Shown: positions 1-8,230 of the stretch, one piece after another
Layout of the letters: every line of letters starts with the position of its first letter
Numbering within the stretch: the stretch's first letter is position 1
Source of the DNA: an uncultured Oscillospiraceae bacterium
Lineage (GTDB): Bacteria; Bacillota; Clostridia; Oscillospirales; Oscillospiraceae
Reading direction: 5' to 3'
Assembly (NCBI GenBank): GCA_947626315.1
Contig: CANQRQ010000025.1
Coordinates: 1-33,602 of the forward strand
DNA length: 33,602 nt
Program-made: the position numbers and the translations under genes
The notes under the pieces: generated by a model
What the model saw: the letters and a program-made list of their open reading frames with translations, nothing else
Told to the model about the DNA's origin: nothing
Database searches by the model: none

Positions 1-365
1 TTTTTGCTTAATTACTAAAAATGTTGGGTGTAGCCCAGCCTTGCGACTGAGTTACCCCAACATTTATTTTAGAACCGATTTTTTGCGCGTCGAAAACAGC
101 CGAAACAAAAGTTCGTTGTAAAAATTGTGGTTCGAGCACAAAAGTTCGCTGTAAAAAGCGTAGCCCGGACACAAAAGTTCGTTGTAATACTATTCTCAAA
201 TAAAAAGGGGACTTTTTATTTGAGAGGCGCCGCATAAAGCGTCGCTCTTTTCAGCGGCTTTGCCGCCGAAAAGACGTCTCATGCGATTTTCTACGCGCTG
301 CGCGCTATAAAAAGCAGCCATTTTTCAATGTCTGCTTTTTAAAGAAAATCAGTATAATTTTTGCG
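1..365. repeat. Gene-free repeat-rich intergenic stretch
   Basis: I see no believable gene here. The stretch is visibly richer in A+T than the rest of the window. It holds a 10-bp inverted repeat (AAATGTTGGG at 19-28, CCCAACATTT at 56-65), three copies of ACAAAAGTTCGYTGTAA starting at 105, 138 and 171 (an exact 33-base period), a perfect 13-bp hairpin with a GGGA loop (195-207 with 212-224), and a GC hairpin flanked by T and A runs (TTTTCAGCGGC then TTT then GCCGCCGAAAA, from 248). The end near 309-340 is the terminator of the operon to the right. An open frame on the minus strand over 8-235 is only the translation of these repeats. Confidence 0.7.
309..340 (-). terminator. Terminator of the trk-ktr-mocR-ltaE operon
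   Basis: AAAAAGCAG (309-317) and CTGCTTTTT (332-340) form a 9-bp stem; inside it CATT and AATG extend the pairing after one mismatch. Read on the minus strand it lies 26 bases after the stop of the threonine aldolase gene and ends in a run of five T. The symmetric A and T runs make it potentially bidirectional. Confidence 0.7.
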
Positions 366-1391
366 CTAAAGCAGGCGGAGCAGGGCGTCCACGCTCTCGG
401 GCCGGGTGGCCCAGCTGGTGACCAGGCGGATGGCCGTGTGTCCCTCGTCCACCGGCGCCCAGAGGTTGAAGGCCGCCTGCTCCCGCAGCCGGGCCAGAGC
501 CTCGTTGTCCAGGATGAAAAACTGCTGGTTGGTGGGGGAGTCAATGTAGAGCGGGAGGCCCTTTTCCAGCAGCCCCGCCTTCAGCCGCAGGGCCAGGTCC
601 ACCGCGTGGCGGCTCAGCTCCAGGTACAGCCCGTCGGTGAACAGGGCGTCAAACTGCACGCCCAGGAGGCGGCCCTTGGCCAGCATGGCCCCCTGCTGCT
701 TGGTCATGGTGTCGAAATGGGGCGGCATCCCGTGCCGGGGGAAGACCAGCGCCTCCCCGAAGAGGGCTCCCTGCTTGGTGCCGCCGACGGTGAGCGCGTC
801 GCAGCAGGCGCAGAGCTCCTCCATGTCCAGGTCCGAGGCCGGGGAGACCAGGCCGTAGCCCAGCCGGGCCCCGTCCAGATAGAGGCGCAGGCCGTAACGG
901 CGGCAGAGGGCGGAGAGGGAGCGGAGCTCCTCCCGGGTGTAGAGGGTGCCCAGCTCGGTGGGGTGGGAGAGGTAGACCATGCCGGGGAAGGGCATGTGAC
1001 GGTGGGTCTCGTCGGCGTAGAAGCGCTCCAGATACCCGGCCAGCGCCCCGGCGGGGAGCTTCCCGTCCACCGCGGGCAGAGGGACCACCTTGTGCCCGGT
1101 GTACTCGATGGCCCCGGCCTCGTGGGTGTTGATGTGCCCCGTATCGGCGCAGAGCACCGATTCATAGCGGCGGAGCAGGGCGGAGATCACCAGGAGGTTA
1201 GCCTGGGTCCCGCCGGTGACGAAGGCCACGTCCGCCTCCCCGTCGCCGCAGAAGGCCCGGAGCCTGTCCGCCGCCCGGCGGCAGTAGAGATCCTCCCCGT
1301 AACCGGGCAGGCTGAGCAGGTTGGTTTCCGCCAAGGCCTGAAGCACCCGGGGGTGGGCCCCCTCCGTATAGTCGCTGAGAAAAGAAAGCAC
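366..1391 (-). CDS. ltaE: Low-specificity threonine aldolase family PLP enzyme
   Basis: Fold-type I pyridoxal-phosphate enzyme of the beta-eliminating lyase/threonine aldolase family, expected to split L-threonine or L-allo-threonine into glycine and acetaldehyde in the cytoplasm. The 341 residues match the usual length. The start reads LSDYTEGAHPRVLQAL, as in this family; THEAGA near residue 90 supplies the ring-stacking His, D173 in YLDGARL holds the pyridine nitrogen, and K206 in GGTKQGA is the Schiff-base lysine. The start is GTG at 1391, with AAGGGGGA about 9 bases upstream inside the end of the mocR-like gene; an ATG at 1398 is in another frame. It is the last gene of the operon and is followed by a terminator. 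Substrate specificity cannot be read from sequence alone; related enzymes act on other beta-hydroxy amino acids. Confidence 0.88.
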   Translation of the reverse strand: MLSFLSDYTEGAHPRVLQALAETNLLSLPGYGEDLYCRRAADRLRAFCGDGEADVAFVTGGTQANLLVISALLRRYESVLCADTGHINTHEAGAIEYTGHKVVPLPAVDGKLPAGALAGYLERFYADETHRHMPFPGMVYLSHPTELGTLYTREELRSLSALCRRYGLRLYLDGARLGYGLVSPASDLDMEELCACCDALTVGGTKQGALFGEALVFPRHGMPPHFDTMTKQQGAMLAKGRLLGVQFDALFTDGLYLELSRHAVDLALRLKAGLLEKGLPLYIDSPTNQQFFILDNEALARLREQAAFNLWAPVDEGHTAIRLVTSWATRPESVDALLRLL

Positions 1392-1394
1392 GGT

Positions 1395-2495
1395 TCATGT
1401 CCCCCTTTCCGGGTCGCGGCGCTGCTGCCGCAGCTGCCGCCGGCGGCGGTTGATGTAGCGCTCCAGATGGCCGCCGTCTATAAAATCCGCCAGCACGTAT
1501 TGGTCGTACACCGGCACGGTGCAGGAGTAGAAGTCCAATTTCCGGCGGTATTCCGCCAGCAGCCCCTCCGGTAGCACCATGAAGCCGGTCCGCATGGAGG
1601 GGGCCAGGATCTTGGAAAAGCTGTTGACGTAGATCACCCGCTGGGGGGCGATGGAGAAGATCGGCTCCGCCTGCCTGCTGAGAGAGGCAAACTCCGAGTC
1701 GTAGTCGTCCTCGATGATCACGCTCCCCCGGGCCTGGGCCCAGGCGGCGTACTCGTGCCGCTTGGCCGCCGTGGCGGTAATGCCGCTGGGGTAGCTGTGA
1801 AAGGGCGTCACGTGGAGGGCCCCGGCGGAGCAGGCCTCCAGCTCCGAGGAGAGGATGCCGTCCTCCCCCAGGCGCAGCATCAGGCAGCGGGCCCCGTTGG
1901 CCTCGTACACCCGGCGGATCTTCTCATAGGAGGGGTCCTCCAGGGCAAAGACCCGGTCCCGCCCCAGCAGCTGCACCACCAGACCGTAGAGATACTCCGC
2001 CCCGGAGCCGATGATGATCTGCTCCGGGTCCACGGCCAGGCCCCGGCTCCGGGCCAGATACCCGGCGATGGCCTGGCGCAGCTCCGGGCAGCCGCAGTTG
2101 GGGGATTTGATCAGAATGCGCCGGTCGTAGTCCGTGAGGACCCGGCGCATGCACCGGGCCAGAACGGAGAAGGGAAAGTCCTCCATAGGCTCGGTGAGGG
2201 CGGCCCGCATGTCCCCCAGGGCCGCCCGGGGCCGGACCGGCCCGGAGAAGGAGGGAGCGCCGAAGCAGACATAGGTCCCGCTGCGGGGGCGGGTCTCCAC
2301 ATAGCCCTCGTCCGCCAGCAGGGCGTAGGCGTGCTCCACCGTCACCAGGCTGATCCCCAGCTCCGCGGCCATCAGCCGCTTGGAGGGCAGCCGGGAGCCG
2401 GGGGGCAGCAGGCCGGAGGCCATGTCCTGCCGGAGCTGGTCATAGAGCTGCAAATAAGCGCTGCGGCCCGTGCCCTTCCGGACGCTGTATTTCAC
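1395..2495 (-). CDS. MocR/PdxR-type GntR regulator, short at the C-terminus
   Basis: Residues 1-75 are a GntR winged helix (LPSKRLMAAELGISLVTVE); from about 95 on is an aminotransferase fold with IIEDDYDSEF (D263-D265) and the PLP lysine K295 in SFSKILAPSMRTGF. Such proteins bind PLP or its aldimines and control vitamin B6, amino acid or related genes. Family members usually run 450-500 residues; this one stops at 366, just after GGHLERYINRRRRQ, so the small C-terminal subdomain of about 90 residues is absent. No continuation is visible in another frame, because the aldolase gene begins 4 bases on. Start is GTG at 2495, with GGGGGAAGG overlapping the ktrA stop. Its stop TGA overlaps an out-of-frame ATG. 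It may regulate its own operon or the adjacent PLP enzyme; this is inference. Confidence 0.82.
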   Translation of the reverse strand: MKYSVRKGTGRSAYLQLYDQLRQDMASGLLPPGSRLPSKRLMAAELGISLVTVEHAYALLADEGYVETRPRSGTYVCFGAPSFSGPVRPRAALGDMRAALTEPMEDFPFSVLARCMRRVLTDYDRRILIKSPNCGCPELRQAIAGYLARSRGLAVDPEQIIIGSGAEYLYGLVVQLLGRDRVFALEDPSYEKIRRVYEANGARCLMLRLGEDGILSSELEACSAGALHVTPFHSYPSGITATAAKRHEYAAWAQARGSVIIEDDYDSEFASLSRQAEPIFSIAPQRVIYVNSFSKILAPSMRTGFMVLPEGLLAEYRRKLDFYSCTVPVYDQYVLADFIDGGHLERYINRRRRQLRQQRRDPERGT

Positions 2496-2507
2496 AGAGC
2501 CTTCCCC

Positions 2508-3155
2508 CTACAGCTTCAGAAAGCGGTTCATGTCCTTCCTGGCCCCCAGGACCAGTACCGTCTCCCCGGCGGCGAAGACGTGCTCCGCCCCGGCCAGCGG
2601 GGTGAGCACCCCGCTTCGCTTCACCGCCAGAACGTTGATATTGTAGCGCTTGCGCACCTCCAGCTGGACCACCGTCTTGCCCAGCCAGGGGGCGGGGACG
2701 GAGGCCTCGTAGATGGCGTAATCGTCGCTCAGCTGCATGTAGTCAAAGATCCGGTCGTCGCTGTAGGTGACGGCGGTCCAGTGGGCCATGTGCTGCTCCA
2801 CCCGGATCACGTCGTCCGCGCCGTTGCGCAGGAGGAACTTGGCGTGGCTGTCCTCCGTGGCCCGGGACAGGACGAAGGGCGCCCCCTGCTCCTTGAGCAG
2901 GCTGGTGACCTCCAGAGAGCTGCGGAAATCGTCCCCGATGGTGACGATGCACAGGTCAAAGTCCCGCACGCCCAGCGAGGCGATGAAGCGCTCGCTGGAG
3001 GCGTCGGCGATCTGGGCGTCGGTGACATAGCGCAGCGCGTCGTTGACCCGGTCCTCGTTCCGGTCCACCGCCAGCACCTGGTTGCCCAGCTCCGTGAGCG
3101 CCTGGGCCAGATACATGCCGAAGCGGCCCAGACCAACCAACAGTACAGATTTCAT
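2508..3155 (-). CDS. ktrA: KtrA/TrkA-type RCK subunit of potassium uptake
   Basis: Cytoplasmic gating ring protein for a Ktr potassium channel-transporter. The 215 residues are typical of KtrA: an N-terminal Rossmann RCK_N domain with VGLGRFG at 7-13 and an acidic ribose-binding residue in LAVDRNEDRV, then an RCK_C domain from about 135 (DYAIYEASVPAPWLGKTVVQ to the end). KtrA octamers bind ATP/ADP at the Rossmann site and c-di-AMP at RCK_C in studied Firmicutes. It sits 23 bases downstream of ktrB, its expected membrane partner, and has AGGAGGAG just before the ATG. The potassium role follows from the family and the neighbour; c-di-AMP control is inferred only. Confidence 0.92.
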   Translation of the reverse strand: MKSVLLVGLGRFGMYLAQALTELGNQVLAVDRNEDRVNDALRYVTDAQIADASSERFIASLGVRDFDLCIVTIGDDFRSSLEVTSLLKEQGAPFVLSRATEDSHAKFLLRNGADDVIRVEQHMAHWTAVTYSDDRIFDYMQLSDDYAIYEASVPAPWLGKTVVQLEVRKRYNINVLAVKRSGVLTPLAGAEHVFAAGETVLVLGARKDMNRFLKL

Positions 3156-3178
3156 AGTCTCCTCCTATGCAGTCATTA

Positions 3179-4522
3179 TCAGCCGATCGCCACCGTCTCC
3201 AGCGGGAGGCGCGATCCGTCGGAGGCGCCCCGGGCGGTGACGGCGTAGATCAGGGTCAGGCCGCCTACGCGGCCCAGGAACATCAAGAGCATCAGCAGCA
3301 GATGCGAGGGCAGGGAGAGGGAGGGCGTCAGCCCCAGGGAGAGGCCCACCGTGGCCACCGCGGAGGCGGACTCGAAAAGGGCGGGCATGAGGGGCAGGCC
3401 CTCATAGCAGGCGATAAACAGCCCCACCCCCAGAAACAGAAGCAGATAGAAGACGAACAGCGCCGCGGCGGAGCGGACCGCGTCCTCCGAGATCCGGCGG
3501 CCGAAGGCGTAGACGCTGCCCTTGCCCCGGAAGACGCTCCGCACGCAGAGCAACAGCAGGGCGGCGGTGGTCAGCTTGAAGCCGCCGGCGGTGGAGCCGG
3601 GGGCCCCGCCGATGAGCATCAGCAGCAGGGTGACAAGCTGCCCGCCGGGGCTCATGGCGCTCAGGTCCAGGGTGTTGAACCCGGCGGTCCGGGGCGTCAC
3701 CGCATGGAAAAACGCGGCCAGCACCCGCTGGGGGCCGCTCAGGGCCTGCCACTGGGGCAGGCGCAGCTCGTAGAGCAGCAGGAACAGGAAGCCCCCCAGC
3801 ACCAGCACGGCGTTGGAGACTAAGATCAGCTTGCTCTGCACGCTGTAACGCCGCAGGCGCAGCCGATGCTCCGTCAGGTCCCGCCAGGTCCAGAAGCCCA
3901 GGCCCCCGGCGAGGATCAGCAGGGCGGCGGTGACGCAAACCAGCCCGTCCCCGCGGAAGGCCGTCAGGGAGGCGAAGGGCGCCCCCTCCCGGCCCATCAG
4001 GTCAAAGCCCGCGTTGCAGAAGGCGGAGACGGAGGTGAACAGCGCCGTCCACAGGCCCTGCCCCAGCCCCAGCCGGGGGCAGAAGCGCAGGGCCAGCAGC
4101 GCCGCCCCGGTCAGTTCCGACGCCAGGGTCAGGCGCAGGATCATCCCCGTCATGCGCACAATGCCGCCCACCTGGGGCGCGGAGATGGACTCCTGCATGA
4201 TCCAGCGCTGCCGGAGGCTGATTTTCCGGCCGGAGAAGATCATCAGCACCACCGCCATGGTCACCACGCCCATGCCGCCGACCTGGATCAGGCCCAGGAT
4301 CACGGCCTGGCCGAAGGGGGCCCAGTACAGCGCCGTGTCCTGCACCACCAGGCCGGTGACGCAGACGGCGGAGACGGCGGTGAACAGCGCGGTCTCCAGC
4401 GGCGCGTGCCCCGGCTGCGCCGTGGCAAAGGGCAGGGACAGCAGCGCCGTGCCCAGCAGGATCATCAACAGGAAGCTGCCGGCGATCATCCGCGCCGGGG
4501 TCAGCCGTATACGAGCTTTCAT
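3179..4522 (-). CDS. ktrB: KtrB-type potassium translocating subunit
   Basis: Integral membrane protein of the TrkH/KtrB superfamily (447 residues, about eight membrane segments and four pore loops). The four selectivity-filter loops are visible: SAVCVTGLVV, SAFCNAGFDL, TPRTAGFNTL and SAVATVGLSLG, each with its central glycine. The VTGL and TAGFNT signatures and the short N-terminus are closer to KtrB than to the TrkH gene beside it. Start ATG at 4522 (MKARIRLTPARM) has GGGAG about 8 bases ahead. It is 27 bases after trkH and 23 before ktrA in the same operon, so KtrA is the natural gating partner. Sodium dependence, usual in Ktr systems, is not shown by the sequence. Confidence 0.9.
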   Translation of the reverse strand: MKARIRLTPARMIAGSFLLMILLGTALLSLPFATAQPGHAPLETALFTAVSAVCVTGLVVQDTALYWAPFGQAVILGLIQVGGMGVVTMAVVLMIFSGRKISLRQRWIMQESISAPQVGGIVRMTGMILRLTLASELTGAALLALRFCPRLGLGQGLWTALFTSVSAFCNAGFDLMGREGAPFASLTAFRGDGLVCVTAALLILAGGLGFWTWRDLTEHRLRLRRYSVQSKLILVSNAVLVLGGFLFLLLYELRLPQWQALSGPQRVLAAFFHAVTPRTAGFNTLDLSAMSPGGQLVTLLLMLIGGAPGSTAGGFKLTTAALLLLCVRSVFRGKGSVYAFGRRISEDAVRSAAALFVFYLLLFLGVGLFIACYEGLPLMPALFESASAVATVGLSLGLTPSLSLPSHLLLMLLMFLGRVGGLTLIYAVTARGASDGSRLPLETVAIG

Positions 4523-4549
4523 AGAGGCGCTCCCTTCCGCCCTCTCCGG

Positions 4550-5983
4550 TCAGGATTTCCAGGTGCGGACGGAGAAGAGCACAAGTACCGGGTAAATCTC
4601 CAGCCGGCCGATCAGCATGGCCAGGGAGAGCAGGAGTTTGGAACCGTCAGAGAAGATGCTGAAGCTGCCCGTGGGGCCCACCAGGCCCATCCCCGGGCCG
4701 ATGTTGGACAGGCAGGACAGCACTGCCGTGAAGCTGGTGGCGATGTCGTAGCCGTCAAAGGAGATCAGCAGGGTGAAGAGCAGGAGCAGCAGCATGTAAA
4801 ACAGGAAGAACACATGCACGGCCCGAACGGTACGGTCGTCCACCCGGCGGCCGTCCAGCTGGATCCGGGTGACGGTCCGGGGCCGGACGGTCTGCCGCAG
4901 CTCCAGCAGGGCGGTTTTGCAGAGGATGGCCACCCGGGAGACCTTCAGGCCGCCGCCGGTGCTGCCGGCGCAGGCCCCGGTGAACATCAGCAGCACCAGC
5001 ACCCATTTGCAGAACTCCGGCCAGAGGACAAAGTCCTCCGTGCCGAAGCCGGTGGTGCTGATGATGGTGGCGACGTTGAAAAAGGCGTGGCGCAGGGCGG
5101 TGAGAAAGCCGTAGCGCCCGGTGATCCCCAGGGTGATCAGCAGCGTGGCCCCGGCCACGATGCAGCCGTACCAGCGCAGCTCCTCGCTTTTCAGCGCGTC
5201 CCGGACCCGGCCCAGGAACAGCAGGAAATACAGGTTGAAGTTGACCCCGAAGAGCAGCATGAAAACGGCGATGACCATCTCGATATACGGGCTGTTGAAG
5301 GAGCCGATGCTGGCCGCCCGGGTGGAAAAGCCCCCGGTGCCGGCGGTGGCGAAGGAGTGGAGCAGCGCGTCATAGAAATCCATGCCCCCCAGCAGGAGGA
5401 GAAGCGTCTGCGCCAGGGTCATGCCGATGTAGATCAGATAGAGGATGAACGCGGTCCGCCGGGTGCGGGGGACCAGCTTGCCCACCGTGGGGCCGGGGAC
5501 CTCCGCCCGCATGATGTGCATGGAGTGTTCCCCGCTCATGGGCAGCACCGCCATCACGAACACCAGCACGCCCATGCCGCCGATCCAGTGGGTGAACAGG
5601 CGCCAAAACATGTCCGCCCGGGAGACGGCGTCAAAGTCCGTCAGGATGGAGGCCCCGGTGGTGGTGAAGCCGGAGACCGTCTCAAACAGCGCGTCGATAT
5701 AAGAGGGGATGCTGCCGCTGAGCACAAAGGGCAGCGCCCCGATCAGGGACAGGAGCAGCCAGCCCAGACCCACGATCACAAAGCCCTCCCGGGCGAAAAA
5801 GCTGCTCTGCCGGGGCTTGAAGCGGGTCAGAATAAAGCCCAGCGCCCCGGAGAGGGCGGCGGTGAACAGATAGTTGTAAACCTTCTCCCCGTAGAGAAGC
5901 CCGGTGAGCAGGGGGAGCAGCAGAAGCCCGGCCAGGATCAGAAAAATCAGACCCAGCACGCGGCAGATCATTCGGATGTTCAT
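4550..5983 (-). CDS. trkH: TrkH-type potassium translocating subunit
   Basis: Membrane protein of 477 residues with the extra N-terminal membrane segments of TrkH. Four pore loops can be read: SGFTTTGASI, TAGTGGFSTR, ISTTGFGTED and SCLSNIGPGMG. The segment ACAGSTGGGLKVSRV after the third loop is the usual TrkH loop that helps gate the pore. The start ATG overlaps the stop of trkA by one base (TGATG), so the two are translationally coupled and should form the TrkAH pair. A ktrAB pair follows in the same transcript. Potassium uptake is well supported by family; energy coupling (protons or sodium) is not visible. Confidence 0.92.
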   Translation of the reverse strand: MNIRMICRVLGLIFLILAGLLLLPLLTGLLYGEKVYNYLFTAALSGALGFILTRFKPRQSSFFAREGFVIVGLGWLLLSLIGALPFVLSGSIPSYIDALFETVSGFTTTGASILTDFDAVSRADMFWRLFTHWIGGMGVLVFVMAVLPMSGEHSMHIMRAEVPGPTVGKLVPRTRRTAFILYLIYIGMTLAQTLLLLLGGMDFYDALLHSFATAGTGGFSTRAASIGSFNSPYIEMVIAVFMLLFGVNFNLYFLLFLGRVRDALKSEELRWYGCIVAGATLLITLGITGRYGFLTALRHAFFNVATIISTTGFGTEDFVLWPEFCKWVLVLLMFTGACAGSTGGGLKVSRVAILCKTALLELRQTVRPRTVTRIQLDGRRVDDRTVRAVHVFFLFYMLLLLLFTLLISFDGYDIATSFTAVLSCLSNIGPGMGLVGPTGSFSIFSDGSKLLLSLAMLIGRLEIYPVLVLFSVRTWKS

Positions 5984-7356
5984 CAGCTCTCCTCAACCAT
6001 GGCGTCGATATCGTTCAGCCGGCCGGCGGCGGTGACCACTACGGCGTGGTCCCCGGGGAAGATGCGGGTATTGCCGTCGGGGATGATGCTGTGGCTGCCC
6101 CGGATCACGGCGCAGACGAGGATGTTCGGCTTGAGCCGCAGATCCCGCAGCGGGACGCCCACGCAGGCGGCGTCCTCCCGGACTTTGAACTCCAGGGCCT
6201 CCACCTTGCCGTCGGCCAGGCGGTACATGGTCTCCATGCTGCTGCCCCGGGAGTTGCTCATGGCCCGGACGTAGCGGGCCAGCTGCTGGGCGATCAGGTC
6301 CTTGGGGGAGACGATGCACTCCAGCCCCGAGCTCTCCAGGATCTCCGTGTAGTGGTCCCGGTTCACCTTGGTGACGATCTTATCCACATGGCAGCTCTTG
6401 GCGTAGAGAGAGGTGATGATGTTGTCCCCGTCGTCCCCGGTGAGGGCCACAAAGGCGTCCGCCCGGTTGAGCCCGTCCTCCAGCAGCACGTCGCTGCGGG
6501 TGGCGTCCCCCCAGGTGACGCGGGCCTTGGGGATCAGGTCGCAGAGCTGGTCGCAGCGCTCCCGGCTGCGCTCGATCAGCGTCACGTCCATGCCGCTCTC
6601 CAGCAGAAGCCGGGTCAGGTAGACGGCGATCCGGCCGCCGCCCATGATGATCACCCGCCGGACGGGCTTTTTATACAGCCCGGTGGCGATAAAGAAGCGG
6701 CGCAGCTCGTTGGTGGTGCCGGTGATGCTCAGCTTGTCCCCCGGATGGAGGACAAAATTGCCGTTGGGGATCAGCGCCTCGCCGCCCCGCTCCACCACGC
6801 CGATCAGCACCCGGGCGCCGGACTGCTGCTGCAGCTGCTTCAGCGGAATCCCGTCCAGCCGGCCGCCTTCCCGGACCCGGTACTCGATGATTTCCAGGCT
6901 GCCCTTGGAAAAGGAGTCCACCCGGACGGCGCTGGGGAAGTGGAGAATGCGGGAGATCTCCTTGGCGCACTCGTATTCCGGGTTCAGCAGCACGGACAGG
7001 CCCAGCGCCTCCCGGAGAAACTCCGTCTGGCTCAGGTATTCCGGGTCCCGGACCCGGGCGACCACGTGCCGGGTGCCCAGCTTCCGGGCGGAGATGCCGC
7101 AGATCATGTTGACCTCGTCCTGCTCCGTGGCGGCCAGCAGCAGATCCGCCTCTGCCGCGCCGGCCTCCCGCAGCGTCTCCGGATTGGTGGCGCTGCCCTC
7201 CACGCAGATCACGTCCAGCGTGTTGGAGAGAAGGGTGACGATCTCCGGGTCCCGGTCGATCACGGTGATGTCGTGCCCCTCCTGGGCGAGAATGGTGGCC
7301 ACAGAGTGGCCGATCTTTCCGGCCCCGGCAATCAGAATTTTCATACGGGAATCCAT
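5983..7356 (-). CDS. trkA: TrkA, double-RCK regulatory subunit
   Basis: Cytoplasmic NAD(H)/nucleotide-binding gating protein for TrkH. It has two RCK_N-RCK_C units: the first Rossmann motif is IAGAGKIG near the N-terminus and the second is IMGGGRIAVYL near the middle, giving about 457 residues as expected. I place the start at ATG 7356 (MDSRMKIL) because AGGAG lies 5 bases ahead; an in-frame upstream start at 7386 would run through the leader, and the ATG at 7344 has no good binding site. It is the first gene of the six-gene operon; a clear promoter lies at 7410-7438. The stop overlaps trkH by one base. Confidence 0.93.
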   Translation of the reverse strand: MDSRMKILIAGAGKIGHSVATILAQEGHDITVIDRDPEIVTLLSNTLDVICVEGSATNPETLREAGAAEADLLLAATEQDEVNMICGISARKLGTRHVVARVRDPEYLSQTEFLREALGLSVLLNPEYECAKEISRILHFPSAVRVDSFSKGSLEIIEYRVREGGRLDGIPLKQLQQQSGARVLIGVVERGGEALIPNGNFVLHPGDKLSITGTTNELRRFFIATGLYKKPVRRVIIMGGGRIAVYLTRLLLESGMDVTLIERSRERCDQLCDLIPKARVTWGDATRSDVLLEDGLNRADAFVALTGDDGDNIITSLYAKSCHVDKIVTKVNRDHYTEILESSGLECIVSPKDLIAQQLARYVRAMSNSRGSSMETMYRLADGKVEALEFKVREDAACVGVPLRDLRLKPNILVCAVIRGSHSIIPDGNTRIFPGDHAVVVTAAGRLNDIDAMVEES

Positions 7357-7409
7357 GGCAGCTCCTATCCGCCCCGGCCGGGGCAAAACATGCAGGAAAA
7401 ACTTTACCT

Positions 7410-7438
7410 ATTTTAACACCTTTTTCCCCGTTTGTACA
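7410..7438 (-). promoter_or_regulatory. Promoter of the trkA operon
   Basis: On the minus strand TGTACA (-35, at 7433-7438) is followed after 17 bases by TAAAAT (-10, at 7410-7415). The predicted transcript starts about 45 bases before the trkA ATG. The leader is too short to hold a potassium-related riboswitch. Confidence 0.65.
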
Positions 7439-7486
7439 GAGAGAGAAAAGGCCGCGCCGCGCCGTATGCAGGGCGTTTTTGCCCGC

Positions 7487-7515
7487 TTGCGAAACGGGGC
7501 GGACTGTGATAAGAT
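7487..7515 (+). promoter_or_regulatory. Promoter of the DUF2461 gene
   Basis: TTGCGA (7487-7492), 17 bases, then TAAGAT (7510-7515) preceded by TG one base ahead (extended -10). It is divergent from the trkA promoter, leaving about 50 bases between the two -35 boxes. Confidence 0.55.
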
Positions 7516-7550
7516 AGGCCGGAAAACGGCGGGAGAGAGGCAGGCGGCAT

Positions 7551-8225
7551 ATGTTTACAGGCTTTACCAAGGAGGCCAGCGATTTTCTCTGGGAGCTGGC
7601 GTTCAACAACGAGCGGAGCTGGTTCAAGCCCCGGAAGGAGCAGTTTGACCGCTGCCTGGGGGAGCCCTTCAAGGAGCTGGCCCTGGAGACAAGGCGGCTC
7701 ATGGAGGAGCGGTATCCGGGCTATGGCTGGCAGCTGCACATCTCCCGCATCTACCGGGACGCCCGGCGGCTCTACGGCCGGGGCCCGTACAAGGACCATC
7801 TCTGGTTCTCCCTTCGGCGGGGGGACTGCCCGGAGGAGGGGATGGGCTTCTGGTTCGAGATCAACGCCGCCATGTATCTGTACGGCGCGGGGGCCTATGA
7901 GGTCACGCCCGGACAGATGGAGGCCTTCCGGCAGGCTCTGGCGGCAAACCCCGCCCGCTTCGAGCGCCTGGCCCTGGAGGTGGAGGCGATGGGGGACTTT
8001 GCCCTCACCGGCGAGGAGTACAAGCGGCCCAAAGGGGACCTGGGCCCGGTGCTCAACAAGTGGTACAACCGCAAGTGGATCGGCCTGGAGCGGAGCCTGG
8101 ATTTCGGCGGCGCGCTGCTGACGCCGGAGCTGCCGCAGCTGCTGGCGGAGAGCTTCGGCAAGCTCATGCCTCTGTACGACTTTTTCACGGAGGTCTTCCG
8201 CGCTGCCCCGGCGGGGAAAAAGTAA
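7551..8225 (+). CDS. DUF2461 family protein
   Basis: A 224-residue cytoplasmic protein of the DUF2461 (TIGR02453) family. Typical features are the start FTGFTKEASDFLWELAFNNERSWF (here in fragments: FLWELAFNNERSWFKPRKEQF), the central RIYRDARRLYGRGPYKDHLWF segment and FEINAAMYLYGAGAY, followed by a C-terminal KWYNRKW region. No catalytic motif is known for the family and none is evident. It is monocistronic, with its own promoter and a strong terminator 6 bases after the stop. The start is ATG 7551 with a purine-rich GGGAGAGAGG about 10 bases ahead. Function unknown. Confidence 0.88.
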   Translation: MFTGFTKEASDFLWELAFNNERSWFKPRKEQFDRCLGEPFKELALETRRLMEERYPGYGWQLHISRIYRDARRLYGRGPYKDHLWFSLRRGDCPEEGMGFWFEINAAMYLYGAGAYEVTPGQMEAFRQALAANPARFERLALEVEAMGDFALTGEEYKRPKGDLGPVLNKWYNRKWIGLERSLDFGGALLTPELPQLLAESFGKLMPLYDFFTEVFRAAPAGKK

Positions 8226-8230
8226 AAAGG

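Noticed and set aside
101-115. LexA-type SOS box (CGAAAC-AAAA-GTTCG)
   Set aside because: It has one extra base compared with CGAAC-N4-GTTCG, and the other two copies do not keep the left half.
105-187. Possible CRISPR array
   Set aside because: Repeat units of 17 bases with 16-base spacers are too short, only three copies exist, and no cas gene is present.
8-235. A 75-residue minus-strand frame with FLQRTFV repeats
   Set aside because: It is the translation of the 33-base tandem repeat and the flanking inverted repeat, has no good ribosome binding site, and its composition is unlike the real genes.
1198-1398. Alternative start for the aldolase at the ATG overlapping the mocR stop
   Set aside because: That ATG is in a different frame and gives a short, motif-free product; the GTG seven bases on gives the family N-terminus.
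3866-6274. Long plus-strand open frame (802 codons) antisense to trkH, ktrB and trkA
   Set aside because: Antisense frames stay open because of GC-rich codon use; the composition (Q, G, P, H, R-rich) and lack of motifs show it is not a gene, whereas the minus-strand proteins are clear family members.
7357-7440. Potassium or c-di-AMP riboswitch before trkA
   Set aside because: The leader is under 50 bases, too short for the known classes, and has no terminator or matching core motifs.
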